This document shows, piece by piece, positions 12,241 through 25,600 of a stretch of 64,000 nucleotides of DNA. The notes under the pieces were generated by a model. The model was not told the DNA's origin, did not search any database, and was given only the letters and a program-made list of their open reading frames with translations. How positions within the stretch are numbered: position 1 is the first letter of the stretch; every line of letters starts with the position of its first letter. This DNA is from Urechis unicinctus (Eukaryota > Annelida > Polychaeta > Xenopneusta > Urechidae): positions 3,219,385 through 3,283,384 of the forward strand of contig CM067354.1 in assembly GCA_034190875.2 (NCBI GenBank), read 5' to 3'. The position numbers were made by a program, and so were the translations under genes.

Positions 12241-14011
12241 AGAGATAACCCCGGGAAAATGGCGGGAGGTGAACTGAACAAAGGAGGAGCCTTCATTCGT
12301 TGCGCAAAACTATATTATATTATTTATTAGCAGTATCTGTCACCTTTAATAATGATAATGCCACCAGGTAGCTGGTTTTAATATAGATAATGTCATCTGC
12401 CAGCGTGATATTCTATGAAATTTGTTAAGCTGTAGCTGTATTAGTAGAAACACTCAAATAAACGCAAATAAACTGCATTAGCTTGTCTTGATCTTCGGAA
12501 CGGAAGTTAGTTAATCGCGTAGGTTTTTGGGAACACAGCAGCCAATCAGCTCAGCCCACTAGAACCCATATATCTCTTTCTGAATGCGTGATATAATATT
12601 ATTTTCCAGACATATTTTTCTTTCGGTTTATACACAGCGTATGTATGACAATAAGAGGAATGTCGGTTACATATTGTCCCTTCGTTACAGAAGTTTATTA
12701 TGTAGAATACAATACATTCACCTTGTAAGCACTTTGGGCTTCATGAACAATTACAATAGCTTGGTTGATTAGAATGATCGTTTGCTGCTAATGAAGGGCA
12801 AACCAACAACCCAAAGAGTAATCGGCTGGTGTTAAATGGGCCATATCTGATCTATATACGTGTACAGCTTGGTAAGTTTCCGGTTATTTGCTGCGGCGAT
12901 TAATGGTATGTATTTGCATAATGGCTTTGCGCGGGCAGAACATTAATGTTATTATAAACTGATACTTCTGCAACCGCGCCAGTGTTGTCGTCTATAATGA
13001 CGCGTCTGTGGTAACTAATACCGGAGATTTTCGACATCGATATCATCTCTTGAAAGAAATTCTGTCATTTAAACTCTGCAATAAATTACCTGCTGCGGTA
13101 CTGGCTCCACAGACAACCTCGCTCTGTTCTGCACGCTTTCATTTCGGAGGGAGTGCCCTGCAGTGCGCAGTCTTTCCAAGTGGATCGGATGTCCATACAA
13201 GATTCCGTAGTAAAATCGGTTTCACTTCGGACAAGATTCCGGGTCGGCGTAGAGGATGAAACGATGAGTGACTGAATAATAGCCGTCACATAGAATAGGA
13301 TATTATATTCAAACTCTTTTCTTCTACCAATCAATATGCTATGCTGTTACGACAAATGAATAAGGATCCCCATGAACCGCTATGAAGATAACATCACAGT
13401 GGGCTTCTCCGGGGCTACTTGTATCAGTTAATGAAGCAGCTGCTCTAAATTGGCTCATAAATATCGACTCTAGCAACAATGTGGAACCATTAATATGAGT
13501 AAAGATATCTATAACCATACACTGGAAGTCGGACACCTAAAGGAGAATAGACACTTAAAGGGGAATTGAAGGCGTTGCCACGGCCTAGAATGCCCAGGGG
13601 GAGTAACACTGCATTGTTGGAGAAATGTGCTCTATAGGATATATTGGAACTGAACACACCGCATCATAGTTTGATGCCGTTGACTAGCGATTATACGCAA
13701 TAATCATCACACTTGACTGTATTTCTTGCTTGAAAACCAGCCTTTGGGGTAGTGTGTAAAAGTATCAATATGAGATAAATGCGAAGTGTATCTCTCTCTC
13801 AAATCTCATCCCTCTGATACTGTAGCAGTTTTCCGTGTTCTGATATATGACTTATCTATGCAATTTCAATGTAGGACGTTCAATCCCGTTTTTGTCAAAT
13901 GAATAAGACATTTCTAGAAATGCACTCACCCTTAAACTAACTTATATTTGTCTTTGCTTAAGTAGGCAATTTAACAAAAATTTGCTCGAGGGACCTTGTT
14001 GTAGTGGCATT

Positions 14012-14036
14012 TCCAGCATATCCCCCAAATGCTGGA
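14012..14036. repeat. perfect 8-bp hairpin with T run
   Basis: The arms TCCAGCAT and ATGCTGGA flank a 9-base loop and are followed by five T residues. In copy 2 (about 44,066-44,092) the symmetry is absent. It resembles a bacterial terminator in form only; nothing else here is bacterial. Confidence 0.6.
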
Positions 14037-17000
14037 TTTTTCATCAATATTTCGTAAATACACGTTACAGAGCTTATGCCCAACTGGTTTTTTCACAATT
14101 ATAAGCATGGTTAAGGTGGTTTATGCTTTATGAACGGAGATATTTTAAAACCTCAACCGCTTGCTTCGTATCACATATCAGTTGAGCCGTGCGTCGTGTT
14201 TTGTATGACTGATGACGTGATGTCAAACATTCGTTCAAATATTTAGTAAAAAAGATTATGACATAATCAAATCGGAATGAATAGGAGACAATTGTCTTAT
14301 CCACTCTGTTAAACACCGGACAATTACTTTGTCGACGATGTCAGCCAATATTTCATCCACGCGTAGATAGGTAACATCTGCGCCATTAAACCAGAAGAAA
14401 TAGAAGCAAGATACTAAATATAGCGAGCTCTTCTATGGCAGGACAATGTTCCCATTGGCTTCAAAGTTTATTTATTTGGGCATTAAATCCTTGTTATCTC
14501 ACCGGAACACAATGAGCCTTAGGTAGAAGATGCAATACGTGACGCTGGGCCAAAGAAACGCCTCATGCAACAAATATACAGGGCTGCGAAATTGCGGACA
14601 ATCAATTCCAGTATACAACTCCAGTAAGATGAACTGAATGACCACAAGTGGGTTGTGGACGCGAAACGCTACCAAATTCGATTCATGCTACTTTCTACTG
14701 ACATACCAATACTCCTCGCCCGATGAGGCTCCCGGCAATAAGCTTCTAAGCGCCTGTTCAATCTTGAGTGACATCTTACGCAATGTATGGTGTCAGTTAA
14801 AGCGTTGGGAAACTTTGCTATTACACAAGGAAGGTGTAAATATACCGAAAATGCAGACAAAACAGCATTGATCGCGTTTATTTATAATTTGTCAGACCGG
14901 TAATGTAACGATATCATTCAAATTCACGACAGAGCTAGGTGCACCGACTGAAGGGGGCACAAATTAAAGTACTCGCATGGTATTCATAGTATTCAGTTAA
15001 ATATGCGATTTCCCATCCGAAATGCATGGCAATATCGATATTATGAGACACATGATTTCAAATATGTGCTGTCCAGATTAACCGCTGTAGATATTTTAAC
15101 TGCATAAGTAACGCAATTACTAGATGAGGAAAATCATTTTTGTCCGCTCATCACTGAAACTGAAATTTAATTTGCCATTATCGCATCAAGAGCACATGGT
15201 TGCGTAATTTTATTTAATAGCAATAGCATATTGTCTTGATTCAGAGTCGGCTTAAGTCGAAGGGATGCATCAGTTGTCTTAGATCACGGCACGACATGGA
15301 TAATTGAAGCATCTGTTAAACGGGGAAATCGTTGTCTGAACTTATCAGCAGCTAATGATGTGAATCGAATGTAGTAGTCAAGACGCATGGTGAGCAAGCT
15401 CAATTGCCTTTCAATGAATTTAACACATATCAGATATGATTCGATAAGTTTGATTTGAAATGAACATAAATTGCAATTCATTCCAAGCAACCACTAGGAA
15501 TCAGATAGTACTAGCTATTATCCAAGTATGACCAAGCATATAAAGTGTGCGAATAATACATGTTATTTTCTCATTTTTAAGCACAATGCGAATTGCGTCG
15601 TCTGAAAGTCGGTCAGCTGAAATAGCTCATCACTTCAAATTAGGACATAGTTCACAACATCTCTCTAATCGCATCGTCTGAAATCCTTGACAGCTGAACG
15701 AATCAATCAAAGGCTCATCTGATCTAATGTATTTGCATCATATGGTTTTTCTTAGATGTGCTGAGTTGCTGATACGACGATAAAGGGTACAATGAGACCA
15801 AATCTATCGCAAAAATAATGTGAATGCTTGAATGCAGATTATTTAATTTAACTAAACATTGACATGAATAAAAGTTTAACAATGCATGGTGTGGACCTGT
15901 TGGAATATCGACTCTCTTGTTCTGCTTATGATGATGGCACACAATAAATCAACATTGCCATATAATGTGCAAATGTCGAGTGGGCAGAATTTCACAAAAT
16001 GCTTGTCTGTTTGTGGAGAAAAGTTTGGTACAGCTTTTGACAATGTGGCTCGATTTTACTGGGCTCAGACTTAAAGCACATCGTTTGTAGTTCAATATAT
16101 CACTTAGACCGATAAATACAGCTTGTTGCAAAAGCTTGGTTCATGGCATATATGAAGTCTTGACGCTATGAAATTATGTCTCTGTTGAACGCTAACATGC
16201 ATATTACATAGGCCGGTAGTTGTGAGCTTGGTCGTTGCAAATTCTCCCTTATCATACAACGACCCATCCCCTTCACTGCTTTCATTCGCCGTGTATTGCC
16301 GTACACTTAATTTTGTAACCTACGCGCTAAATGTGCTCACATCAAAGGGTCATTATGACGGTATTTATTTGTATTTTATAGTGGTAAAAATTCTAAGGTG
16401 CATGTCCGATAGTGTTCGATGATTACCTGATAAATATTTGCGACACATAATATCGATATGAATTATGACATGCAATGCCCGTCTTCTGCTTCTTAACACG
16501 AAATACAATATGGCACTCGATTAGAACATGTATGGAGTCAATTAGCCATAGCAGAAGCAGACGAAATTAAGTATATCAGATGAAGGTTAATTACAATCAG
16601 ATGGTGGTACATCCGCCACCGCAAGAGGGGAAGATATCATGAGATTCATTTGATATGTTTGGATGGATCGATTTGTATTTTAGAAAACGTAAGGTGTCAA
16701 GGGTCAGGTGGTGAGATTGCTATTGTAGGTAAATAGCCGCAAAAACAGTGATATTTCATTTAGCATGTGAAATGTTAAGAATTGCATCCTCGATTTGGCC
16801 GATATCTAAACTGTTCCATTCGGTATCAGTCAGTGAATCTTAATTCCCCATTTGTGACATACGATTCAATGGTAAATGCAAAACGAAACTGCTGTACTAC
16901 AAGTTGAAGCATGAGGAAGGATCTGGCATTATATACCTGACACTAGGGGCCTTCATCAGAGTGCGTGCAACAATTTGCGTTTTATTTGAAAGATACATTG

Positions 17001-17580
17001 TGAAAAGCCCAGCTGTGTTAATACGAGGACATATCGGAACATTTTGAGAGCAACTGCTCTAAATTATCTGCATTGGTTTAACATTGCTTTGATGAGGTAC
17101 GTTAACAATATATGCTACATGGGTATCGGAATGCTTCGGGTAATTGAATGACGATTTCCTGCAATATTCATGCATTATATATGAACCGTGCAGCAAGTAC
17201 ATCGAGTTGCAAACATCTAATTACAGCTGTGGTGTTAATGTCCTACTCTGTTATTGTCCATATCCATTCCATTTGCAATATCTAACACCAGGCAATGATT
17301 GATATGTGGTAGCGAAAAAATGATTACAATAATGTATCATCCAAGCCTGTGGATAATACGAAGGGATCCATAAATATCACCTATCAGGTTGTGCCTTCTT
17401 TAGTTTGTATTCAGCTGAAACTGATGCCAGAGGTATAAACACAATTATCATCATATAACATTATGTTGGCGTCGTGCAATAATAGATCACATTAACTATT
17501 CGCTAATCCGTAGATACCACATTGCATTGGTAATTTGGTTATAAAATCTCTCTGAAAAGCTAGATAGGCATCAACGTCGA
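14030..17580 (+). repeat. giant tandem unit, block G, copy 1
   Basis: This matches 44,970-45,082 plus 45,756-49,880 in copy 2, where a MITE interrupts it. Its first 1.6 kb also matches a partial extra copy at 37,640-38,900. The end, about 17,510-17,580, aligns to 49,805-49,875; a (TA)n tract then follows in copy 1 but not in copy 2. No convincing gene is present. Confidence 0.9.
17107..17178 (+). repeat. left arm of a 72-bp inverted duplication
   Basis: This is almost identical to the reverse complement of 18,263-18,334. It is part of block G and aligns to about 49,095-49,160 in copy 2. The arms are much closer to each other than either is to copy 2, so the inverted duplicate arose after the giant duplication. 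Confidence 0.85.
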
Positions 17581-17584
17581 TGAC

Positions 17585-17605
17585 TATATATATATATAAA
17601 TATAC

Positions 17606-17661
<56 letters not shown>

Positions 17662-17690
17662 ATGTATATATATATTTACTATATATATAC

Positions 17691-17743
<53 letters not shown>

Positions 17744-17813
17744 CATGTATATATATATATATATATATATCTATATATCTATCTCTATCTATATATATAT
17801 ATATATATATATA

Positions 17814-17860
<47 letters not shown>
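17585..17860. repeat. (TA)n microsatellite, about 275 bp
   Basis: This is almost pure alternating TA with a few C and G interruptions. Open frames reading Tyr-Ile on both strands here are artefacts of the repeat. Copy 2 has no such tract at the homologous point (49,880). Confidence 0.97.
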
Positions 17861-17861
<1 letters not shown>

Positions 17862-18262
17862 CACGAACTCAACCTTTAGTAGACCAACCGCAAACCGTTC
17901 GTGGGCTTGGGTCCACGAAAGGATGTACAACTATGCCCACATAAAGTCAAGGCAAGTTTTCTTCCATAGTGTTAAAAATATCTTGTTTTGACTATTTTGA
18001 TATTTTATTAACAACGTACAAAGATAATCTTTTTGAATAATTTCTTTGTATCATGAATATTATGGGGTAATAACATTCGTTGACAAAACCCGCAAACCAA
18101 AATATCAACTATATATACACGACGCAAGTGGTCGAAATAATGTTTGAAGATGAGTGTTGAATGTGTATATTCCAAAGTATTAAAAGATTTCATTGATATT
18201 ACAACTGAAATACCGAAAAACTGCGTTGTTTTTATTGTGAGACCTTTAGAGGACCACAAGTA
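17861..18262. other. private segment between (TA)n and inverted arm
   Basis: About 400 bases are found only here. Near the left end is a small hairpin, TTCGTGG...CCACGAA, at about 17,898-17,919. A minus-strand frame of 87 codons (18,008-18,271) is rich in Phe, Lys and Ile and has no recognisable domain. The segment lies between the two arms of the 72-bp inverted duplication. Confidence 0.5.
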
Positions 18263-18334
18263 ATAATGCATGAATATTGCAGGAATTCTTCATTCAATTA
18301 CCCGAAGCATTCCGATACCCATGTAGCATATATT
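18263..18334 (-). repeat. right arm of a 72-bp inverted duplication
   Basis: This is the reverse-complement copy of 17,107-17,178. It ends about 25 bases before the MITE relic that begins near 18,361. Confidence 0.85.
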
Positions 18335-18360
18335 GAGAATTAAAAGTTATGTATATATAT

Positions 18361-18945
18361 AGTCTAAAACTGGCGCGTCGGAAGTTTAATTAGACACTTT
18401 TGTTAATCTTCGTGACCAGTCAACGCAAAGGTTGTGAACCGGATTGACCTTAGTTGCGCGCATCTGGCTCAGGAAACTGGTATGTGATACGCACCCTCGG
18501 TTTAATTTGACATTATATACATTGTTGTGGTCTGCGTCCAATGAGAACACATTAAGTGTCTTCTGGAATTAGGGGGCGTCTCAAAAGTTCAAATTGGCAC
18601 CACAACAAGCATTTTAATCGCTTAGCTGCATGATAGTATGTTTACGTAATAGTCAGTTAAGAGAACCAGCTGTGTGTCTGCTCCTCTCACCGACTGTGTG
18701 ATTAACGGTGCCACTCAGCGTGAAACAACAAATCGGGGTGTTGTAGAATGTGTGCCCGGCTCATAAAAATCACTCGTCCGGTTGGACTTGGCAAGTCACT
18801 TGTCCGACATGACAAATCACTTGTCCTGGCAAGCGGACAACCATTGGTGACGAACCCTGACCCATTCCAAGCATTGCATCGAGAGCAGTAGCTAACAATA
18901 TGTAGCAAAATGTTTGCCCGTCCCATCAGCCACGTAATTGCCACG
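18361..18945 (+). mobile_element. truncated relative of the 45,083 MITE
   Basis: About 520-580 bases match the interior of the element at 45,083-45,747 (aligned from 45,139 to 45,673, then weakly). The left 50 or so bases of the full element are missing, although the sequence starts TAGTC at 18,360. The interior contains several variants of a CACTTGTCC/GGACAAGTG motif in both copies. There is no coding capacity, so it is a non-autonomous element. No target duplication could be found. Confidence 0.65.
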
Positions 18946-19524
18946 TCAAACATATCCTATTTCAACTACGTGACAAATGGAAAAATACGCAGCCTTCATT
19001 TAGGGAAGAGAGGTTTATGAAATTGCAACTGACTTAGATAGGGCGGTTAGATGCTGACGCTCTGCTGAAGATGTTATCACCCTACCGATACTGATAATTG
19101 CTGCAATTGTTAACTTCCCTTGAACGGTATCAAAGTACCAGTTGGTCTCGACCAAATTGTATATGTTTTTTGCTCGTCGTCGACATGAATGCAAATGGTA
19201 AAGGGACATATGTATAATATCAACTGATAAACCAGTATCGATTTGTTGCAAAGTTATGTTACCCTTATAGCATAACAAAAGTTATGCCCTTCGTCGGTGC
19301 TTATGACGCCATTTATGGGAACAAAATTGTCCTTCTTCATTTGTCATCATCCAAGTCGCAGAATACGTTCCACTGACTGATTAGGAATAACAAGCCAAGA
19401 CTGCCGTCAATGATCAATGGAATTAGCGCCGTGCATTTTGTTAGACTTATATCCAAGTGTCAGGTGTTTCCTTCAATATAAAGCCATGGCACTGCAGGGG
19501 CATAATCCACCCATCCAAAATGTA
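18946..19524. other. copy-1-only segment, nothing recognised
   Basis: About 580 bases separate the MITE relic from block J. No partner is seen in copy 2 between 49,880 and 51,240. Only short frames occur, and no repeat structure. Confidence 0.4.
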
Positions 19525-20640
19525 TGTATGCACCAGAAATAAAGAGATCATCTCGATTCGGCAAATACAATCAAGCGTCCATACTTCCGTTACGCTAGTT
19601 GAGTTGTGCTACCTTTGATCTACCAGCTCATTCTAAAGGTTCATTCTGTTCGATGTACTCTATGTTTACTCCATAGTTTTATAAGTAGAATTATGGGTTT
19701 AGAACAGCGGTCTCAATGAGCCTAACACTGCCATGTGCACCGGCATTAGTAACTGTGCTCCTCTAAAGCCGGTTCACACATCATTAGTCGATTATAGGTT
19801 GTCACGTACGAAGTGATACGTCGATAAGACGGATGCAGAATTATCTAACTTCGCTAATTGACATGGGCCTTTGCTGCTACTGAAAACTATAACAGTGTCG
19901 TTAACATTATATACCTAAACGCCCTGAACGAATGGATATAAAACAGTGACAGTAATCACTACTGTACGCATTTCCATCCCCATACAGTTGTTGTAGATAA
20001 AATTGATCATATAACAGACTTCTTGATGGTCTGCATCAAATGCCAAGCATAGCCATTTGTCTGTTCATTCAGTAGCCGTATCATTTATTGATTACGTGGA
20101 GTACAATCGGGCGATTCATTATCAAATATTCTTAGTATGAATAAAAATTGATGGGCGATACAAGAGTTAATTCGCAATTCATTATATTTCTATACCAAGT
20201 TCACCCATTCCCATATTTGCAAGAAAACGCCCTTTGTATAAAACAAATATGGATGGCATGTTTCTTTTATCTCTTAAAACCACGTAGAATTATCTGATCC
20301 GTTCGGACGCATGATCGCCTGCACACATCAGATGACCTCATATCTTTAACAGACGCCGAGGCTCCTGGACGTTGGATCCCATGTGCTGTTGTTGATTTCA
20401 CTGTAACGTCGCCTGACGGGTGTCTATTTCATGTAACTTCGTATGATTTCATAATTCCCGGGCAGCATGACAGAGTGGACCCTTTTGGGGAGCTTTAAAA
20501 CTCTTTGGTGAGAGATCGAGGATGTTAAACGGCGCAGAAACTGTGAGAGGCGCTCTCGCTGGTCTACGTGCTTTGGTTTTTCTCACGGTAGCGCCACCTA
20601 ATGCTGGTTGTGTATTATGCTTAGGGGAGCGATCACCACA

Positions 20641-21385
20641 ATAACAAGTTACATCACAAGTTATGTAACATTTTTTATGCGAGGGTTGGGCGCCATTTCA
20701 CATCTGATTAATTATCCATGTCCCTTGCAACGAATGCCATCTAGACGATTCACATGATACGACTGGACCAATCACAGTGTGGCGTTCCCGCTCGCTGCAG
20801 CTTCGAGCCTTTTCCTGTGTTTCCGCCATCACGCCAAAAGTTTTTTCAGCATCTCAATAGTTTTCTCTCTCCCAAGTTCTTACTCAAGTTCCTACTTAAG
20901 TTTTCAAGAATTTTATTTCCTCGTTCTTGAATATTGGCAGCTAGTTTTTGTTCACTCAGCAAACTATCGGTTTTCCTGACGTTCGATAAGAAGAAGATCT
21001 CATCCGATACAAGGTATTTAACTTTGTTTTTTCTTATCAATTGCTGTGCTTTCGCGATGTCGGATCACCCGTCGGTGGCAATTATTGGCCATTCTTGTGT
21101 TCGACGATAAGGCAATTTCGTCGAATCACATCTATCTATGCATGTTTATGTGTTTACTTAGTATGTTTGTTTAATGTGACTACTCAATAAAACGTCATTC
21201 CCTGGATGTGCTAGGAAATGACCATATATGGCAGCACAGTGTTAGCATTATACTACTAATTTTTTCAGCAACAAGCTGCAGTCACCTCCTTATTTCAGAG
21301 AATAAACAATTTTACAGCAAATATCTGCATTCACCTCCTTAATAGCTGGCTAACAATAAGGTATGCAGCAGAACCTGTGCATAAA
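20641..21385 (+). mobile_element. 0.7-kb insertion carrying the start of a transposon-type gene
   Basis: This stretch is absent from copy 2, where the flanks join near 52,240. It starts with a small palindrome, GTTACAT...ATGTAAC, at 20,648-20,669. Inside, 20,760-21,056 looks like a promoter or 5' leader, and an ATG at 21,057 opens a frame beginning MSDHPSVAIIGHSCVRR before a stop. The IIGHSxVRR pattern is, from memory, typical of SGNH-hydrolase-like proteins on invertebrate repetitive elements. The element is probably a 5'-truncation or deletion relic. Its class is inferred. Confidence 0.45.
21057..21110 (+). pseudogene. 17-codon N-terminal relic of an SGNH-like protein
   Basis: The frame starts at ATG 21,057 and hits TAA at 21,108. 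Immediately after the stop the same frame reads GNFVESHLSM, which continues plausibly, so one nonsense mutation may have broken a once longer reading frame. The GHS triplet would be the nucleophile block of the SGNH fold. This assignment rests on a single short motif. Confidence 0.35.
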
Positions 21386-22650
21386 GCCACTTAAAGTGAC
21401 CCCTCTAAAGCTCTTGGGTATAACTCTGACATGTCTTACACACAGCCAACCAAACGATGATTATTCATAGGGCACTGCGGTTTCTATGTATACTCAATGG
21501 TTCAATGTTCTAATTCTTGAAATAAGTCTGATTCATTATTAAAACGTCTCTCACTTTAATGTGTTGATGTATTATGTCAGGCAATAAAAAATAAATCTAC
21601 TGGCTGGTCAAGGTTATGCTTTTTAGACCAAGTGAGTAACAGCTGTCTAGTCCTATTTTAAACCAAACCTTTGTACCAACTCACCCAATTTTTTATAAAG
21701 ATTGGTGGAGAACCCTCTGCGACAGTGGCACATTTGATTGTGTTATGATGAACGAGTCGGATGCCTTTTGAGGCTTTTGCAAAGCCATGTAAAAGACTGC
21801 GACTGCGATAAAAAGTCGAATTTTAACTAACAATGGTATCACCTAACATCCCATTGCAATATTCTTTAGCTTAAAACTTCTATGGATTATCGAAGAACTG
21901 AAATGCCCTCTGTGCAATCATTTCCAGAACCATGTAATGTGTACCTGGAAGGATATCAGCGCAACTGACAAGCCATATATGTAGTGGAGAGATATTTAGT
22001 TGAATTGAACGTTGTTTCCCGTGGTATGATCAACTATTAATTCTAAGCAATGGTTTGATTCCCAAGGACATTATCATTCGATTGCTTTATGAAGCCAAGA
22101 GGCATTTGTGACAAAACTTTCTGCAGAAAACGTTGGAAAAAGAAATCCGTTCAGCTGATTATTATCGAGGCATTCTGAAACAGGATTGGTTGCTAAGGGA
22201 GAATATTGTTTGCCTGTGGCTCTCTCTTCGCATTTGAGGGGCAGAATTTTATGGTGCACCATTTGTCAAGTTATCAGTAATAACAATGAAAAGTGCATCG
22301 GTATCGGTTTAGAAAAGCCGCAACTTCAGTAAATGAGAGTGATTTGATCTTGTTGAGCACTGTCAAAAAGCTGTGCTAGTGATATATTTCAGAAAGATTA
22401 TAGGAAGTGTTCAAAGCAATATTCCAACAGTAAATGTGTGTGGAACGATAAATGCATGCATGACACCTTAGTTAGTATAACTGAGTTTAGTTGATACATC
22501 ATTGTCAAGCGAGAGGAATGTTATTTTGTCTGATCGATCAATTTGCTTAGCTTTCAACGGCTCGAACACTCAGTATTGGTGCAAACAAGTCAAACCAATT
22601 CATTCGACTGAATAATCTAAATGCACGAGTCACGATCTTGGATGAAAATA

Positions 22651-22667
22651 AACCTCAACCTGAGGTT
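22651..22667. repeat. perfect 7-bp hairpin
   Basis: AACCTCA, a loop ACC, and TGAGGTT. The corresponding copy-2 sequence near 53,590 is not symmetric. Confidence 0.6.
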
Positions 22668-22680
22668 GCACGAAGTTGCA

Positions 22681-25600
22681 GGTTTGGCGTTGTTATGCAA
22701 AGGCATAATATTTGCTTGCACTGTGGATACTTTAATTTATCTGAGTTATTTTGAATAAAACTCATCATTGAGCCTCAATGTATTGAACGTCAATGTGAGC
22801 CAGCACAGTGGCTGCCATATGAGAATTCGAAACGCAACATCATTCTGTATCAAGAATAAGGGCGGTGCACCTAAAACATCTCAAAGCCTCATTATATTCA
22901 AGCAACAACAGAGGTGTACGCATATCGTTTTTAAAAGTTGTGCAAAAGGACTCAAAAGGACAACAAAAGTCTGTCGGAAAGCCCTTGATAAGTGCACTTA
23001 CATTTACAATCTTTTCACATTATTTGATAATGCATACTCATTAAACCTGCGAGTCCATTGATAGATCATTTGAAGTATAATAGAACCCCATGTTGTTTGA
23101 ATAAAACGCATACCATGGATACTGTTTCGAGCACATCTTCCGTTATACCCAGCATTGAACTTTTTTTATCCGCAGCGCAACTTCAGCATCTAATCAATAA
23201 TGTTCCATCTTAAACTTCCTAGGTCTCTTCATAATTTATCAGTTTCAAAAGGCGGCCCTTACGTGTCCAGTTTCCTATTGTGATTCGTGACCATTGCCTG
23301 GTGCTTGTGGACATGGTCGTGTGAAGCTCATACACATTAGTGACAGGCAGGGTGACAAATATAGTAAATTAATGCGTGCTTGCCTTTTTCAGTTGTGACA
23401 TTTTTAACATAGTTGTATATTTAGATACCATGGCACTAAGACGAGAGGAACTCTCGTCATTTGTACGTTATCAATAGTAAATGCAGTTTTTCATGTTCTC
23501 GGTGGGCGTGTTTATACCATAAACTTATAGACAGGTCGCGTCGGGGGCGTATATTCTAGTGTTAGTTGCTTGCCATTAGACCAGGAGAGCAATGCAGATC
23601 GATTATATTTGTATGAAGTAATTTGTACCAATCACGAAAATAGTATAAATAAGATTTCCGGTTAAGAGAGCGAGAAGGCAGTGCTCTCGACACCATAGCG
23701 CACGTGGTCTCTAATACTACAGCCATCAGTGCATATACCGATGCTCATCAAACATTGAGATCAACAAGACATAAAATCTAACGCTAGCAACCGGACTAAT
23801 GCATCGCTGCCAAATTTCGTGGCACTCTGTAAAGCACAAAACCTAAATTGCTGCGTTACAGAAGACTGAAATATACAACGCCGAGCGTCTATTAGACCAC
23901 ACAGTGCCACCAGCTCGGTAGAATATATACTGTTAAGCTTAGATGTTGATGTGGCATTTTGGATTTGTGGTGAACTGATATGCAAGCTTGCATCGCGTTC
24001 TTTCTGATATGGAGTCGTCAAATTACATTTGTCCCTTTTTCCGTTGAGCACATCATTTTAACGTTTCTGTTGCTGTAATTATAGCAATAGATTGGTTTGT
24101 ATATTTGGTGACAAAAGTCTATTTATCAGGTGGACAGTCGCATAAATGCATGATCAAATTCAATCGATTGTCTTAGCTGACTATCTGCCTGGAGTATGTG
24201 GGTATTCTTTAGCTCGGCAGCGTATATAAACTAACAAATATGGTGTCATGTGTATAAATCGGGAACTACTTTTAACCTTCCAACAGCGGAGCATAAATAC
24301 GATAGCATAAGTGTTCGAATCTGATAATAGAGTATTGACAATCATTCACCTCAGTCAACTCTAGGGACTAAACAGGCTATGCGAAACATCTAAAGCTAAA
24401 AGAAAAATACTAAAATGCTATCGTGTGGTATCTACCGGGTTAGAACTTAGCGTACGCCACACGAATCAGTATAGCTATGATACTAGTGCTGCCAGACATT
24501 AACTTGATTCGTGAGTAATGTAATATTCGGTTATATGCAGTATTGTATCCATCCACTCAGTAAAACTGGGCGAACTTATTGTTCTTGTTTGGTCCTTTTT
24601 AATGACGTACGGGTCGTCCTACGATGTGATCATTAGAAGGCAGTCCACCTCACCAAGGCGGAGGATAATAAACCCTGTCATCACCTGGTAGTAGATGACA
24701 GACTGCACTTATGGTTTGTTCAAGGGCTCCGTGCTGCAGCCAGCTATAATGTTGCCCTTGCGTGTCAGATAGGCACAATCTTTCATTGGTTGCTGGAATA
24801 ATGTTTAGCTGTACTGGATTATCCCTTAACAGATGTTATATAGGATTCCGCTTCTTGATCAGGGGACAATAAGTATGGGACTGTAAATAACTCATGCCGA
24901 ATGGCGCAAGTTCCGCTTTTACTGGAACTCACATTAATGACTTTTTATTCTTAATATCTGATGCATAGGTAGTGACCGAAGCTTATTCAGCTGAATGATC
25001 AATCGACCATAAGTATTCCATGTTACATTCTTGGTAGCAAACATTGCAGTCGAATCGTGCTGCATATGCGACAGCCATAACCATACGTTCCTGTGATACA
25101 ATTATCGCCTTATTTTCCCTTCTTTATTTTTCGATGTAGGATATGTGTGTAAATACCATTTGCAAATATACACCCTTTTAAATTCTAAATGAAATATACG
25201 ATTATAGCTGAATATTATACATCAAGTAGTCCATGTTTTATTCAATCATATACCGCCAACAGTGCGAGTAAAGTGAGCACATTCAGCAGCGCATGCCTAG
25301 TATCAGCAAAGTAATAAATGCGTCATATATTACATCAATGACAGACTCCAGTGGTAGAACATGTGATCATTACTTTGCGAACCACCTTTCATACTTGCAT
25401 CAACATCTTACCTGATTTTACACTCGATTTTTCCCGCCAAGCGCCAAGCTTGAAATACAGTAACGGCTCATGACAAAATATAGCGGCTCATATTTTTAGC
25501 ATTCAAAGTTATAGCCGTAATATGCATAATTCACTTGAAGAGCTATGTTTTACATATTTCAAAAAAGAGAAATAAGTGAGATGGTTTTGACAATCTCTTA

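Larger units (their letters stand above)
10725..14060 (+). repeat. giant tandem unit, block F, copy 1
   Basis: This is collinear with 40,262-44,095. Differences include the 38-bp minisatellite at 11,140, a segment of about 350 bases at 42,240-42,590 that only copy 2 has, and the fold-back insertion at 43,729 in copy 2. Only short open frames occur and none is kept between copies. Confidence 0.9.
19525..22680 (+). repeat. giant tandem unit, block J, copy 1
   Basis: This is collinear with 51,240-53,625. Copy 1 is longer because of about 340 extra bases near 19,980-20,320 and about 750 near 20,640-21,385. Copy 2 instead has 190 private bases at 52,000-52,192. The region from 21,390 to 22,670 aligns well with 52,250-53,620. 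No gene is recognised. Confidence 0.88.

Noticed and set aside
17492-17930. Tyr-Ile open frames on both strands (also at 44,295-44,615 and 35,799-36,101)
   Set aside because: They are translations of (TA)n microsatellites.
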